Below are positions 17,430 through 26,189 of a DNA stretch of 64,000 bases, in pieces (the stretch's first letter is position 1; the number at the start of each line of letters is the position of its first letter). Where the stretch lies: positions 62,001 to 126,000 of the IMG/VR virus record IMGVR_UViG_3300031963_000004; one strand, given 5' to 3'. A model generated the notes under the pieces. It was not told the DNA's origin. It did not search any database and saw nothing but the letters and a program-made list of their open reading frames with translations. The translations under genes and the position numbers were made by a program. This DNA is from a virus.

Positions 17430-17458
17430 ATTATGATATATTCATAAAAATAAGTCAA
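17430..17458 (-). promoter_or_regulatory. sigma70-type promoter, leaderless start
   Basis: Minus strand TTGACT (17458-17453), 17-bp spacer, CATAAT (17435-17430), 6 nt to ATG 17423. Probable promoter of the 17423-uvsW operon. Confidence 0.65.
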
Positions 17459-17465
17459 CACAAAT

Positions 17466-17494
17466 GGCTAATGGGAGCCGAAGCTCCCATTGCC
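17466..17494 (-). terminator. Hairpin, probable terminator
   Basis: Stem AATGGGAGC/GCTCCCATT with a TTCG loop on the minus strand, extended by GGC/GCC. It follows the AAA+ gene (stop 17508). The U-run after it is weak, so efficiency is uncertain. Confidence 0.6.
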
Positions 17495-17507
17495 TAGTTG
17501 AAAAATC

Positions 17508-18542
17508 TTAACTACGTTTCATACATGTAGTTTCAGCAAGCATCTTCCAGTTTTCGCTAATCTTGACCAGATCAGCAATTTTCAGACACATACGCAAGCT
17601 TAGTTCATGCAGTTTATTTTTGTTAACTGCCATGAATTCGAAAATTTCTTCAGCCTTACCTTCTTCAAAATTGTAGTCGCGGAACAGACCACCATCGCTA
17701 TCACGGTGCACCTGCTTGATGCGCAACATCTTGTCACGCTCGGTGTCAACAGTCAGATCCAAAAAGTGACAACGTGACTGCAATGCCTCGAGGTGATCTT
17801 GCAATTTTTTCGACTTGACGTTTTCAAACTTCAAGTTAGTGATGAAGATTGCAGAACCCTCAAAGTTAAACTGATCAGGGATACCCTCACGGCGCAGCAT
17901 AGAACTATCACTGTTCCAGCAGATACGTCTGCGCTTACCCGAATCAAGTGCTGCCTTAAGAATGTTTAGTGACAACTCGTCCTGAAACACAGAATCACAG
18001 TCATCGAACACCAACACGTTTTTCTTGTCAGAGTATTTGTACAATTGTGCATACAAACCCAGTGCAGTCATAGCACCTTTGACAATTTCAAAACGAACAC
18101 GTTTGCCTGCAAGCTTGTCAAACATGCTAGCTTTTTCTAGCTGAGTTTCAACACCGAAACTCTTACCTACACCTGGGGGACCTGATACAATCATAGCCCG
18201 AATATCGCTATTGATTGCAGCCTTAGTCATTTCATCAAGAATCGAAAATCGCTTAGCGATACGATCCATTGCTTCCTCGTCAGTCTCGACCGACTTAGTT
18301 TCTTTTGCTTTAAATGCAATTGCGTTTTCTGTCACGGCTACTTCTCCATTTGTGAATACAACATCATTAATAGAATTTACTTTTACTTTGACAACATCAA
18401 TAGCAATGTCAAATTGACCATCATTTTTTACAGTAACATAGTTACCTTTTTTACCTGTTTGAAAACCCTTGACAAGTGTGAATTCTTGATTAATAACAGG
18501 CTTGTTACGATACTCACCGAACTTAACAATTACTGTACTCAT
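17508..18542 (-). CDS. AAA+ ATPase
   Basis: 344 aa. An N-terminal beta domain of about 85 residues precedes an AAA+ core: Walker A GPPGVGKS at 121-128, Walker B VLVFDDCD around 177, and a sensor-1-like SAIFITNL. The Walker B glutamate position is Asp-Cys-Asp, not DE, so hydrolysis may be atypical. The gene has a perfect-consensus sigma70 promoter, a strong AGGAG and a hairpin after it, so it is expressed as a single early unit. The client is unknown. Confidence 0.85.
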   Translation of the reverse strand: MSTVIVKFGEYRNKPVINQEFTLVKGFQTGKKGNYVTVKNDGQFDIAIDVVKVKVNSINDVVFTNGEVAVTENAIAFKAKETKSVETDEEAMDRIAKRFSILDEMTKAAINSDIRAMIVSGPPGVGKSFGVETQLEKASMFDKLAGKRVRFEIVKGAMTALGLYAQLYKYSDKKNVLVFDDCDSVFQDELSLNILKAALDSGKRRRICWNSDSSMLRREGIPDQFNFEGSAIFITNLKFENVKSKKLQDHLEALQSRCHFLDLTVDTERDKMLRIKQVHRDSDGGLFRDYNFEEGKAEEIFEFMAVNKNKLHELSLRMCLKIADLVKISENWKMLAETTCMKRS

Positions 18543-18572
18543 ATTAGCTCCTAGTTATCAATTTATTTGATA

Positions 18573-18601
18573 ATTATACAGAATACTGGATTAATTGTCA
18601 A
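18573..18601 (-). promoter_or_regulatory. Consensus sigma70 early promoter
   Basis: Minus strand TTGACA (18601-18596), 17-bp spacer beginning ATTAATCC, TATAAT (18578-18573). Serves the AAA+ gene with a short AGGAG-containing leader. Confidence 0.85.
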
Positions 18602-18887
18602 GTGTTGCAATTGCTCTAATGTAAGTATTTCCACCTGAACGATGATAGAAATTTGTTTCACTTGTTGTCACTTTGACAGGACTATCGTATCCTAAATCTT
18701 GATAGATTTGTTTAAGTGTTGCTAAAATTGCATCAGATTTTAAATCGGATATCATAAATGAAACACTACGACGATTCTTGTCAAACTTAGAAGTCTTGTC
18801 AGTCCAGCAACCTGAATATCTTGCATTATTGACATCTAGTGCAATTTTGATAAGTTTTCTTGCTGTTTTTGTATTTGGGGTATTCAT
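18591..18887 (-). CDS. Small hypothetical protein
   Basis: 98 aa with KTARKLIKIALDVNNARYSG at the start and a C-terminal beta region (SGGNTYIRAIATLDN). ATG 18887 has AGGAGCTT and its own consensus promoter. Early host-directed protein by context; no family recognised. Confidence 0.7.
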   Translation of the reverse strand: MNTPNTKTARKLIKIALDVNNARYSGCWTDKTSKFDKNRRSVSFMISDLKSDAILATLKQIYQDLGYDSPVKVTTSETNFYHRSGGNTYIRAIATLDN

Positions 18888-18914
18888 ATAAGCTCCTAAT
18901 CAGTCAATGAAGCT

Positions 18915-18943
18915 ATTATATACCCAAACTGATTTATTGTCAA
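18915..18943 (-). promoter_or_regulatory. Consensus sigma70 early promoter
   Basis: Minus strand TTGACA (18943-18938) followed by ATAAATCA, 17-bp spacer, TATAAT (18920-18915). Drives 18887. Confidence 0.85.
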
Positions 18944-18946
18944 ACG

Positions 18947-19642
18947 TTACAAAATTAACAACCTCGGATTAACAATCTTGTAAAATTGTAAATCATCTTT
19001 CACAGCCTTCAGAAACTTAGCACTAATGTTAAATTCAGGGTACTCGACCAATGATTCAAACATACTCAATAGTGGATTGTGCTTGTCAATAGAAAGGGAG
19101 TAAAGATGGTTATCTTCATCTGTCAACCAAAATTGGTAGTCTGATCCTGACGCTACTGACCTATATAACTTTTTTTCTAATTTAAGCTTTTTTACACCGA
19201 TAAATGTTTGCAAATTTTCAGAGTTGGCATTATTACGCAAATCATCTATTTCTAGGTCGTAATAGTAAAACTCAGGTAACTTATAAATCATACCCCTATA
19301 TTTTTCAGGGTATTCATTAGTGTAACCATTTGCTAGGTAAGTTGATAAATCTTTTCTAAACTTACTTAACTTTTCACCTTTAAGATTTTTAACCACAATC
19401 TTTTTACTATAGTAGTCACGAATTTGTGCGGCTATTTTATGTTCGTGTTCGGTTACATTAAAACCAGAATGCCTATATTCTCGGTGTTTGCGTTGTAAAA
19501 CACTTAATGCTAAACCATCAACAGGGTCTTTCCACATTTTGTTTTCATCCATTTCAATGGAAGAAAAAATATCATCTAAGGACCAGGTGCGGGCAGTTTT
19601 AGTGTTGACTGCAAGATTGCCCAATAGTGTGTTTATACTCAT
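18947..19642 (-). CDS. Hypothetical protein in UvsY-UvsX operon
   Basis: 231 aa, basic and aromatic, no motif recognised. Start overlaps the stop of the UvsY-like gene by 4 nt, so it is the last gene of the uvsX-uvsY transcript. A role in recombination or repair is a guess from position. Confidence 0.65.
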   Translation of the reverse strand: MSINTLLGNLAVNTKTARTWSLDDIFSSIEMDENKMWKDPVDGLALSVLQRKHREYRHSGFNVTEHEHKIAAQIRDYYSKKIVVKNLKGEKLSKFRKDLSTYLANGYTNEYPEKYRGMIYKLPEFYYYDLEIDDLRNNANSENLQTFIGVKKLKLEKKLYRSVASGSDYQFWLTDEDNHLYSLSIDKHNPLLSMFESLVEYPEFNISAKFLKAVKDDLQFYKIVNPRLLIL

Positions 19643-20094
19643 AGAGTTACATCTTCCATTCCAGCAGTACGTAGTTTAACAATGTGGCCCATTTGCCATT
19701 GTTTGGCATCAAGACCCTTCATAATACCTAACCAACGATTACGCAAGTATGCTACTTCGTTGATTATGGTTTCAAAATCAATAACTTCTTGTTCACCGTC
19801 TACATACTTTTCAGCATCACGGCTAGTTAAGACTCTATTATACGCTTCTAAATATTTTTGAAAATGAGTTCGGCGAATTTTCCTAAGTTTGATATTTAGG
19901 AAATTTAACACCGCTTCAATCTCTTGTAATTGATTAAAACGGTGTTCTGTTACTCCCGGAAGCGCAGATATGCTTTTTTCAAGGTTACCAAAAATCTTTA
20001 CTTCATTTTTGGCAGCGGTTAATTCAGATTCATAGTATGATATAAAATCGGGTATAACTGCCAAATCAGCAGAGATTTTTGTGTACCAATTCAT
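19639..20094 (-). CDS. uvsY: UvsY-like recombination mediator
   Basis: 151 aa (T4 UvsY is 137). The C-terminal half has the signature region TSRDAEKYVDGEQEVIDFETIINEVAYLRNRW then IMKGLDAKQWQMGHIVKLRTAG, which matches the UvsY pattern (DAEKYVDGDxE...YL...I...). UvsY loads UvsX onto gp32-coated ssDNA. Here it lies two genes downstream of uvsX and near gp32, as in other T4-like phages. The preceding LRKIRRTHFQKYLEAYNR is basic and could contact DNA. Confidence 0.75.
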   Translation of the reverse strand: MNWYTKISADLAVIPDFISYYESELTAAKNEVKIFGNLEKSISALPGVTEHRFNQLQEIEAVLNFLNIKLRKIRRTHFQKYLEAYNRVLTSRDAEKYVDGEQEVIDFETIINEVAYLRNRWLGIMKGLDAKQWQMGHIVKLRTAGMEDVTL

Positions 20095-20351
20095 TAGTAT
20101 CTATCCTCATCGTCATAGTCATCGTCATAATAATCTTCATCTTCATCTTGTAGATTACGGTCATCGTATATAGCTAATGCCTTATTGATGTCCTTATCAC
20201 TTCTGAATGAAGATTTTATGTCGCTTGCATCAAAATTATTTTCAATCATATATGATACAAGTTCTTCTGCTGCTTCACTCCTAGAACTCAAATCAATATG
20301 TTGGCGAAGTACATCCCATACTTCAGCAATTACATCTAAATCCATTATCAA
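20094..20351 (-). CDS. Conserved small acidic protein
   Basis: 85 aa: a helical N-terminal part (VIAEVWDVLRQHIDLSSRSEAAEELVSYMIENNF) and a tail of almost pure Asp/Glu/Tyr from residue 68. Found between uvsX and uvsY with overlaps on both sides. The acidic tail could mimic DNA or interact with UvsX or gp32; inference only. Alternative Met at residue 3. Confidence 0.75.
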   Translation of the reverse strand: MIMDLDVIAEVWDVLRQHIDLSSRSEAAEELVSYMIENNFDASDIKSSFRSDKDINKALAIYDDRNLQDEDEDYYDDDYDDEDRY

Positions 20352-21409
20352 GTCTCCTCGGCTACTTCAGCCTCTCTCTGAACAGTAGATTGCCTATTTT
20401 GATATTCTGCCATAACTTTATCTAAGCAACCTTCTTCGTTACTTTCCCAACCCTTACGGAACATTTTAATAACTTCTCCGTCATTGGTCGTATATGAAAG
20501 ACGATTACCTTCTTTACTAAGTAGGCCGTTCTTCTCAAATAAATCAAGTAAGCCACTGTATGGATTCATACCTGTTGCATATGGAATTTTAATCTGAAGT
20601 GATTCAAATGGTTTTGCGTAACGTGTTTTCATAATTTTACACGCAGCACGAATACCATTTACTTCCGAGACTTTATTACCATCTTCATCTTCTTTGAGTT
20701 TCAATTTCTTCATTGCGACAACAATACTTGATGCGTACACAAAACCTTGTCCACCTGAAATTTTATCGTCAGGATCAAACATATCTTGTGATGCATATGT
20801 ATGGTTAGTTGCAACCATTCCAATGTTTAATGCTCCAAACATATTTACACAATTTCTAACTAAAGCAGTTAGTGCTTTGGGCTTACGACCCATATCGCCC
20901 TTTAAATCACCTGCATCAAACTGATTAACATCAGTAGGTGTCAATAGCATACCTAAACTATCTAAAACAAATAGAACTTTAGGTCTATCTTCTGGTGATA
21001 ATGTTTTATAATCAACTACAAATTTACTGACTGTTTTAGCAACATCGTCAATCATTGCCATATTCAGTTTAAGAAGTTTTTCCTCTGAGGTATCTACTCC
21101 TAACGCTTTGAGCCAATCTTCATCCAATGCGTTTTCTGAATCAATGAGTACCACAAAGATACCTTGTTGCTGAGCATGACGTACCAAGTTACCAGAGCAG
21201 ATGTAACTCTTTCCGGAACCAGATTCGCCAGCAAATACAGTGACCTTACCAAGAGGTACGCCTTTGCTAAAATCACCGCTAATAAGATAATTGAGTGCAT
21301 AATTTCCTGTTGAGATCCAGTCGGTCGGATCATTAAAACCAATACTAAGTCCCTCAATGGACTTAGTAATATCTTTTCTAAATTTACTAACATCAAATGG
21401 CTTTACCAA
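20348..21409 (-). CDS. uvsX: UvsX, RecA-like recombinase
   Basis: 353 aa. Walker A GESGSGKS at 61-68, VVLIDSENALDEDWLKALGVD (RecA-like region with Glu), Walker B VLFVLDSLGML, and the L2/GGQG region KISGGQGFVYASSIVVAM. Catalyses strand exchange for recombination-dependent replication and repair. Start overlaps a small gene; downstream genes overlap, giving a coupled uvsX-acidic protein-uvsY-18947 operon. Confidence 0.95.
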   Translation of the reverse strand: MVKPFDVSKFRKDITKSIEGLSIGFNDPTDWISTGNYALNYLISGDFSKGVPLGKVTVFAGESGSGKSYICSGNLVRHAQQQGIFVVLIDSENALDEDWLKALGVDTSEEKLLKLNMAMIDDVAKTVSKFVVDYKTLSPEDRPKVLFVLDSLGMLLTPTDVNQFDAGDLKGDMGRKPKALTALVRNCVNMFGALNIGMVATNHTYASQDMFDPDDKISGGQGFVYASSIVVAMKKLKLKEDEDGNKVSEVNGIRAACKIMKTRYAKPFESLQIKIPYATGMNPYSGLLDLFEKNGLLSKEGNRLSYTTNDGEVIKMFRKGWESNEEGCLDKVMAEYQNRQSTVQREAEVAEET

Positions 21410-21410
21410 C

Positions 21411-21620
21411 TTATCCTCCTTGTTGTCTGTTGTTGATTATATCAGGGCAATGTGAGGCTAAGGTATCAATTTCAAAATCATTTGGAAAATGCCTTAACGC
21501 TGTTCTTGCTCTATCTCTGACTAAACTTGGTACACGTGGTGTCTTACCAGGATCACAGAGTTCCTCAAGTAATTTTTTACTTTGTTTAATAGCCTTATAT
21601 CTATCAAGTGGTTGTGTCAT
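21411..21620 (-). CDS. Small BPSL0761-like protein
   Basis: 69 aa: YKAIKQSKKLLEELCDPGKTPRVPSLVRDRARTALRHFPNDFEIDTLA. The leading helix, the DPG and the RDRARTALRHFP pattern resemble the small BPSL0761 family found mainly in Burkholderiales and other betaproteobacteria. Function unknown. It has a strong AGGAGG site and ends 1 nt before uvsX. A hint, not a proof, of a betaproteobacterial host. Confidence 0.7.
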   Translation of the reverse strand: MTQPLDRYKAIKQSKKLLEELCDPGKTPRVPSLVRDRARTALRHFPNDFEIDTLASHCPDIINNRQQGG

Positions 21621-21668
21621 AATATCCTCCTAATAGTAGGGAACATCCCTGTCCCCCACTTTTGTACT

Positions 21669-22652
21669 TTAGGCTACTTTATTTTGCCTTGCACGGATCA
21701 TTGCTAGAATGTCCTGTGCTTTGTCGCTTGAGGTTGAAGGAACTGCAATTGGTTGATTGGCAACTGATTCATCTTCCCAAGGTGTGGAGTCTGCTATGGG
21801 TGCGGATGCGGGTGCCACTGAAGATTCAGCATGAGGCTCTTGTTTTTCCGCTGTTGCACCTGCAGGTACTTCCAATCCATATGGGCGATAATATGCGCCC
21901 CACTTTTCAGCATCATATGGACGACCATCAACGCTTGCCTCAAACATTTCTTTGATGACACGCATTTCTGCTTCGCTTGGTTTCTTTGGTAAAAAATCAG
22001 CAAGATTGAACAAGCCATGTGTTTCAACTGCCTGCTGTTCTGCATCAGTAAGAGGTGATTCTCTACGACTCCATGTTGAAGTGCTATAATCCGCATAACC
22101 ACCTTTACTGGTTTTGCTAATACGGAAATCTAAACCTTTCATATAGTCAGTAGGCAATTCAGTAAGTTCTGGATCCATCAAACTATTTTTGATAATTACA
22201 AAAATTTGTGGACCAATGATGAATCTACGAATCGGATTCGCTGGTGTAGCATCGTCACCAATTGGGTTCTGACGAACAAAGCCCTGAAAGATATAACTAC
22301 GCTTCTTCCAATATTTGTTTGCCATTTCTTTTAGTGATTCGTCTTTGTACCATGGGCGAACTTCTGCCAAAATTGGGCAGTTCTCACCATACATTTCAAC
22401 ACAAGGTACTTGTACTTGTATTTGCTTTACATTACTGTCTCCCTTAACACCGTTAAAGGGAAGTTTAATGATTTGACGCTCTACCCAGAAAAATTCACTC
22501 TTTGGATTACCATCTGGTAAAAACCTTACTGTTGCTGAAGTGCCTTCAGCCATATTCCAGTGTGGATAGATTGAATTATCTGATTGTGTAGAACCGGTTG
22601 ATTTGTTTTCTTGTGCCGCGATGCGGGCACGGATTTCTGCTAGACTTGCCAT
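21669..22652 (-). CDS. 32: Single-stranded DNA-binding protein gp32
   Basis: 327 aa. The N-terminal SLAEIRARIAA helix is the cooperativity (B) region. The OB-fold core includes SATVRFLPDGNPKSEFFWVERQIIKLPF and a zinc-site region with Cys (VPCVEMYGENCPILAEV). The Ala/Pro-rich C-terminal tail is acidic in parts, as expected for the protein-interaction region. It coats ssDNA during replication and recombination with UvsX and UvsY. Strong AGGAG. A long leader and an inverted-repeat promoter precede it. Confidence 0.93.
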   Translation of the reverse strand: MASLAEIRARIAAQENKSTGSTQSDNSIYPHWNMAEGTSATVRFLPDGNPKSEFFWVERQIIKLPFNGVKGDSNVKQIQVQVPCVEMYGENCPILAEVRPWYKDESLKEMANKYWKKRSYIFQGFVRQNPIGDDATPANPIRRFIIGPQIFVIIKNSLMDPELTELPTDYMKGLDFRISKTSKGGYADYSTSTWSRRESPLTDAEQQAVETHGLFNLADFLPKKPSEAEMRVIKEMFEASVDGRPYDAEKWGAYYRPYGLEVPAGATAEKQEPHAESSVAPASAPIADSTPWEDESVANQPIAVPSTSSDKAQDILAMIRARQNKVA

Positions 22653-22720
22653 AATGTTTCTCCTATAAAAATGTGCCTAAGTTGAGCCTAAATATGCTAT
22701 GTTCGTTGTACGGAGACAAC

Positions 22721-22767
22721 TTAACACACTTACATCCTAGTATAAACTAATTTTGTAAGTGTGTCAA
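22721..22767 (-). promoter_or_regulatory. gp32 promoter with flanking inverted repeat (operator)
   Basis: Minus strand TTGACA (22767-22762), 17-bp spacer, TATACT (22744-22739). A 14-nt arm TTGACACACTTACA at the -35 box recurs inverted (TGTAAGTGTGTTAA, one mismatch) at 22734-22721, just after the predicted start site. The arms are 19 nt apart, about three helical turns centre to centre, as in a looping or dimeric repressor site. A GATAAATA element sits just upstream at 22771-22778. Confidence 0.75.
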
Positions 22768-22770
22768 TAC

Positions 22771-22778
22771 TATTTATC
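22771..22778 (-). promoter_or_regulatory. Late-type element GATAAATA upstream of gp32
   Basis: GATAAATA on the minus strand, immediately upstream of the gp32 sigma70 promoter. It could give a second, late start for gp32. Confidence 0.4.
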
Positions 22779-22800
22779 CCATTAATGGGAAAATAATTTT

Positions 22801-23070
22801 TTAAAACGGTGAATCTATGATGATACCATTACTAGTTGAGTAACTAACAATATCATCTAATGTATCTATATCTGCCTTAACAGCTTCTTGTAATAATTCT
22901 GGGTTAGTATTAAAGGTAAAATGTACTTCATTACCAGAATTAACCACTTGTATATTGTCGCCAATTTTACCTTTTATATTGTTGATAAAATTTTGCCACC
23001 GTGGTGCTAATGTAGGGTCGTCCCAATAAAAGGTTCCACCATGTCTTTTTACAAATTTAACTGTAATCAT
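22801..23070 (-). CDS. Small hypothetical protein
   Basis: 89 aa, starts MITVKFVKRHGGTFYWDD, two-strand/helix pattern, ends IIIDSPF. AAAGGAT precedes the ATG. It lies 3 nt after the 501-aa gene and before the gp32 leader. Function unknown. Confidence 0.65.
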   Translation of the reverse strand: MITVKFVKRHGGTFYWDDPTLAPRWQNFINNIKGKIGDNIQVVNSGNEVHFTFNTNPELLQEAVKADIDTLDDIVSYSTSNGIIIDSPF

Positions 23071-23073
23071 TTT

Positions 23074-24579
23074 TTAATCCTTTATTATACCTGATAAATT
23101 TAAAATTCTATTCAAATCAACACTTTCACTAGCAGAACCTACTAGTTTGCCTTTGAAAGGATGTTGTTTTGATTTTGCGCCTAACACCGGTCCTATACTC
23201 TTTGCCTTGTCAGCACCTTTAACGTAATCACCATCCTTCTGTTCCTCCTGAACCGGTACAGGAGCTGGGGCCGGTGCAGCGACAGGAGCAGGCTGTTGAG
23301 GCATTGCAGCTGGCGCAGGTGTTGATAATTGTTCTACTCTATCTGCTATAGAATGTAATCTATGGTCTTTGGATTTCTTTAAAAAATTTAAAACCTCACC
23401 TCTTACATCTTCATCTGGATCTTCAGCAGATATTTTTTCTAATATGTCCGATAAATCATCATCTTCTAAATGATTCTGTGCCAATAAACTTTTCGCATTT
23501 TTCGCATCAGGACCTACAGGTAATTCATTGGACAATAAATCAACCAATTGTTCTTGTTGTGAATCATTAGATGGCATTAATGCTTCATCAACTAAGTTAT
23601 TTGACCATTCCTCTAATTCTGTTACCTCATCCATTGGTTTCATTGATACTTTTGTGATTCTAGCAATAATCGGTATTGCTGATTCAATTCTAGGATCGAC
23701 ATGGCTTGTCTTAAACGTTTCAGCTAAATCAGGTTGACCGATTGTATCTTCAATTAAAGTCGGGGTCCAACTTTCAAAGTATGCGTTATACCCTCTTTTA
23801 CCTGTCAACTTACGCAATGCTTCTCTCAAATTACCATAATGAGTTACGCCCTCATTAATAAAATCTTGTGCTGATTCATTAAATTGATTATTACGTGTGG
23901 CTCTTACGAACCCAGCCATTTTATTATAATCTTCAACCATCTCATTGATATGATTCCAACGATCATCATTCACTCTACCACCTTCGGCTATATGTCTAGC
24001 ATAAACTCTAGCCAAACCTGGCTTAGTGGTATTGAGTAAGAATCTTTCACCCTCAATATTTTCAAGGTAAATTCTTGCTACATTTCTATAGCGTTGCTCA
24101 CCTTCTTGTATATCTCTAGTATGTTGTAATTTAATTTTAACGGATGGAATGCTGTCATTATAACTTTGGCGTTTACCCAAAGCATGGTATCCTTCGTCTA
24201 ATCTTGTATGTTCTCTTTTGGCCATATCATATTTGAGGTTGTCCTCATCCTTTAATTCAAAACTTAGTTGGTGATTTTTAGACCATTTCTTAAGTTGTCT
24301 AATAAAATCATACCAGCTATTATCTTCACCAGGTCTAGACCCTGATGGACTATTCGCTATAGTATCATTATAATACACCACCAATTTATGTAATCCATCA
24401 ACACTGACTGTTACTGTACCGTATTCCTCTTTATCTTTTTTAAATATAAATTGAAATACCTCAGCATCGTCTGGAACAGCCATTTGCTTACCAGAACTGT
24501 CTAGCATAGTGGGCTGATATCCTCTGCTTTTAAGAAGTCTAAAAAGGTCAGAATTTAGTGTTTCTTGATTGATGGGCAT
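23074..24579 (-). CDS. Large probable virion protein with Pro/Ala linker
   Basis: 501 aa. The N-terminal 120 residues look like a globular alpha/beta domain. The middle is helical and charged, and an Ala/Pro-rich linker (PAPAAMPQQPAPVAAPAPAP) sits near residue 440. The C-terminal 45 residues have a SVDLNRILNLSGI motif. Late-type element 22 nt upstream and the terminase gene directly before it argue for a structural or packaging-related role; family not recognised. Confidence 0.65.
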   Translation of the reverse strand: MPINQETLNSDLFRLLKSRGYQPTMLDSSGKQMAVPDDAEVFQFIFKKDKEEYGTVTVSVDGLHKLVVYYNDTIANSPSGSRPGEDNSWYDFIRQLKKWSKNHQLSFELKDEDNLKYDMAKREHTRLDEGYHALGKRQSYNDSIPSVKIKLQHTRDIQEGEQRYRNVARIYLENIEGERFLLNTTKPGLARVYARHIAEGGRVNDDRWNHINEMVEDYNKMAGFVRATRNNQFNESAQDFINEGVTHYGNLREALRKLTGKRGYNAYFESWTPTLIEDTIGQPDLAETFKTSHVDPRIESAIPIIARITKVSMKPMDEVTELEEWSNNLVDEALMPSNDSQQEQLVDLLSNELPVGPDAKNAKSLLAQNHLEDDDLSDILEKISAEDPDEDVRGEVLNFLKKSKDHRLHSIADRVEQLSTPAPAAMPQQPAPVAAPAPAPVPVQEEQKDGDYVKGADKAKSIGPVLGAKSKQHPFKGKLVGSASESVDLNRILNLSGIIKD

Positions 24580-24600
24580 GGTTTCTCTTTATTAATAGTG

Positions 24601-24608
24601 TATTTATC
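24601..24608 (-). promoter_or_regulatory. Late promoter element GATAAATA
   Basis: GATAAATA on the minus strand, 21 nt before ATG 24579 with an AAAGAGAAA Shine-Dalgarno-like leader. Confidence 0.5.
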
Positions 24609-26157
24609 AACCTAGGACTGCATAGAAGGGTAATGGGGGCAAGAATTCCTCATAATCACGTATTTGTGTCTCCAAATCCTGATGAAAATCTCCTAAATCC
24701 TGCATCATTCTGACTGCTAGAAGTGCTGCCATTACCAAATCATCTGTTTCCCCTATCTTAGCTTTGTAAGACCCGGAGTTTGCTACAAAGGATTTAAGTT
24801 CGGAAACAAAGCTTTTACTATGAATTTTCATCTTTTTGGATTCAATTAAATGCTTCAATTTAGCACAGGCCGCTAGTTTAGTTTTGTTAGTTGTATTATA
24901 CCCTTTACGCTTTCTGATACCTGCTTCAGTCAAAAATATACCCGAAATGTTATGCTCACCGTATTCCTGTAGAGAAATTAATGCTGCTTCACCAATACTA
25001 TTATTTTCAATGCTGTAATAAACATTGTTTGGTTGCTTAGTAATATCAACAATATAATCGGTAATTTGTTTAATTAACCTAATCTGTTCAGGTATAACAG
25101 TTTGATTGTGTTTCCACTCTCCTATTTGTGTTGTCGTATTTGCTTCAAATATTTGTATTGCAGCAGGATCGCCACCAGTACCTAAACTTGGGTCAAGTGA
25201 CACCACATAAATCATATCTTTCTGAGGTTGTTTGTACCAACGAATCTGACCTACTTTGGTAATAGGATCTATACCTTCTAGTTCAAATAGTGTTGAGGGA
25301 GCGATAAGTGTTTCATCAGCAATAATAAATTCACAATCCATTTCACGACGGAAACGATCAGTACCAAGTTGCGCCCGCATTTGCTCGGCCCATGTATCGT
25401 CACGTTCAGGATGTTCTCTCCAAAATGCACGATACGCACGGAAACCATTGACACCAACTTCAGTTTGATTTCCGAATTCATCTTCTGTTTTGTTTGCCTG
25501 TTTCCAAATTAATGCGAATTGATCTTCGTCACTGTTTGGGGTACTTGTAATAATTGCTTTACCACCTGTTGACAATGTAGGGGTAATAGATGTCCAAAAC
25601 TCTTGCGCTATTGTAGGTCTAACGAATGCAAATTCGTCAAGATATAATAATGAGATAGAAAGACCACGACCTGTGTTTTCAGTAGTCGTAGCACTTACTA
25701 TACGACTTCCATTGTCAAAGTCAAGTGAACCTTTGTTATAAGTTACAACCCCTGCTTTGATATGTAGAGGGCAGTTTTCATATGCATATCTGATACGCTG
25801 CATAATTTCTTGAGCACCAGTATATTTGTGTGCAGCGACTAATATAGTGCTGTCAGGAACAAACATAGCATACCATAATAGATAACCAGCAGCACTGGTA
25901 GACTTACCTGTTTGTCGTGGCATAAGACTAATACTGAAGCGGTACTTGTGATACGTTTCAATTAATCTTTTCTGATAGTCCCATGGATGATAAAGCATAC
26001 TACCACGTGTTGGATGCTGTATGTAAAAGAAGTTATCCATAAAATACAAATAACCCATTACAGGGTCACTGCACTTTATAAAATCATCCAATTGATTACT
26101 ATCAGCAAAAACTGTTTTGCTGTAAGGGGTTTTTAGTAAGGTAGGTAAACCACTCAT
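24607..26157 (-). CDS. 17: Terminase large subunit gp17
   Basis: 516 aa. ATPase domain: SLMPRQTGKST (Walker A, about 78-87) and LLYLDEFAFV (Walker B with catalytic Glu, 170-179), followed by the coupling motif AIITSTPNSDED. Nuclease domain: VVSLDPSLGTGGDPAAIQIFE (Asp322), then YSIENNSIGEAAL and TDDLVMAALLA (acidic ligands). It powers headful DNA packaging and makes the cut. A CTAAATA late element ends 6 nt before the ATG and there is no Shine-Dalgarno, so a leaderless late transcript is predicted. Confidence 0.95.
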   Translation of the reverse strand: MSGLPTLLKTPYSKTVFADSNQLDDFIKCSDPVMGYLYFMDNFFYIQHPTRGSMLYHPWDYQKRLIETYHKYRFSISLMPRQTGKSTSAAGYLLWYAMFVPDSTILVAAHKYTGAQEIMQRIRYAYENCPLHIKAGVVTYNKGSLDFDNGSRIVSATTTENTGRGLSISLLYLDEFAFVRPTIAQEFWTSITPTLSTGGKAIITSTPNSDEDQFALIWKQANKTEDEFGNQTEVGVNGFRAYRAFWREHPERDDTWAEQMRAQLGTDRFRREMDCEFIIADETLIAPSTLFELEGIDPITKVGQIRWYKQPQKDMIYVVSLDPSLGTGGDPAAIQIFEANTTTQIGEWKHNQTVIPEQIRLIKQITDYIVDITKQPNNVYYSIENNSIGEAALISLQEYGEHNISGIFLTEAGIRKRKGYNTTNKTKLAACAKLKHLIESKKMKIHSKSFVSELKSFVANSGSYKAKIGETDDLVMAALLAVRMMQDLGDFHQDLETQIRDYEEFLPPLPFYAVLG

Positions 26158-26163
26158 AATTAG

Positions 26164-26169
26164 TATTTA
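26164..26169 (-). promoter_or_regulatory. Late promoter element, leaderless start of gp17
   Basis: TAAATA core on the minus strand with 6 nt to ATG 26157. No ribosome-binding site between. Confidence 0.5.
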
Positions 26170-26189
26170 GTGAACACAGGGAACTATGT

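Noticed and set aside
22777-22790. Palindrome TCCCATTAATGGGA as a terminator
   Set aside because: Short stem and no T-run on either strand; it more likely just borders the gp32 control region.
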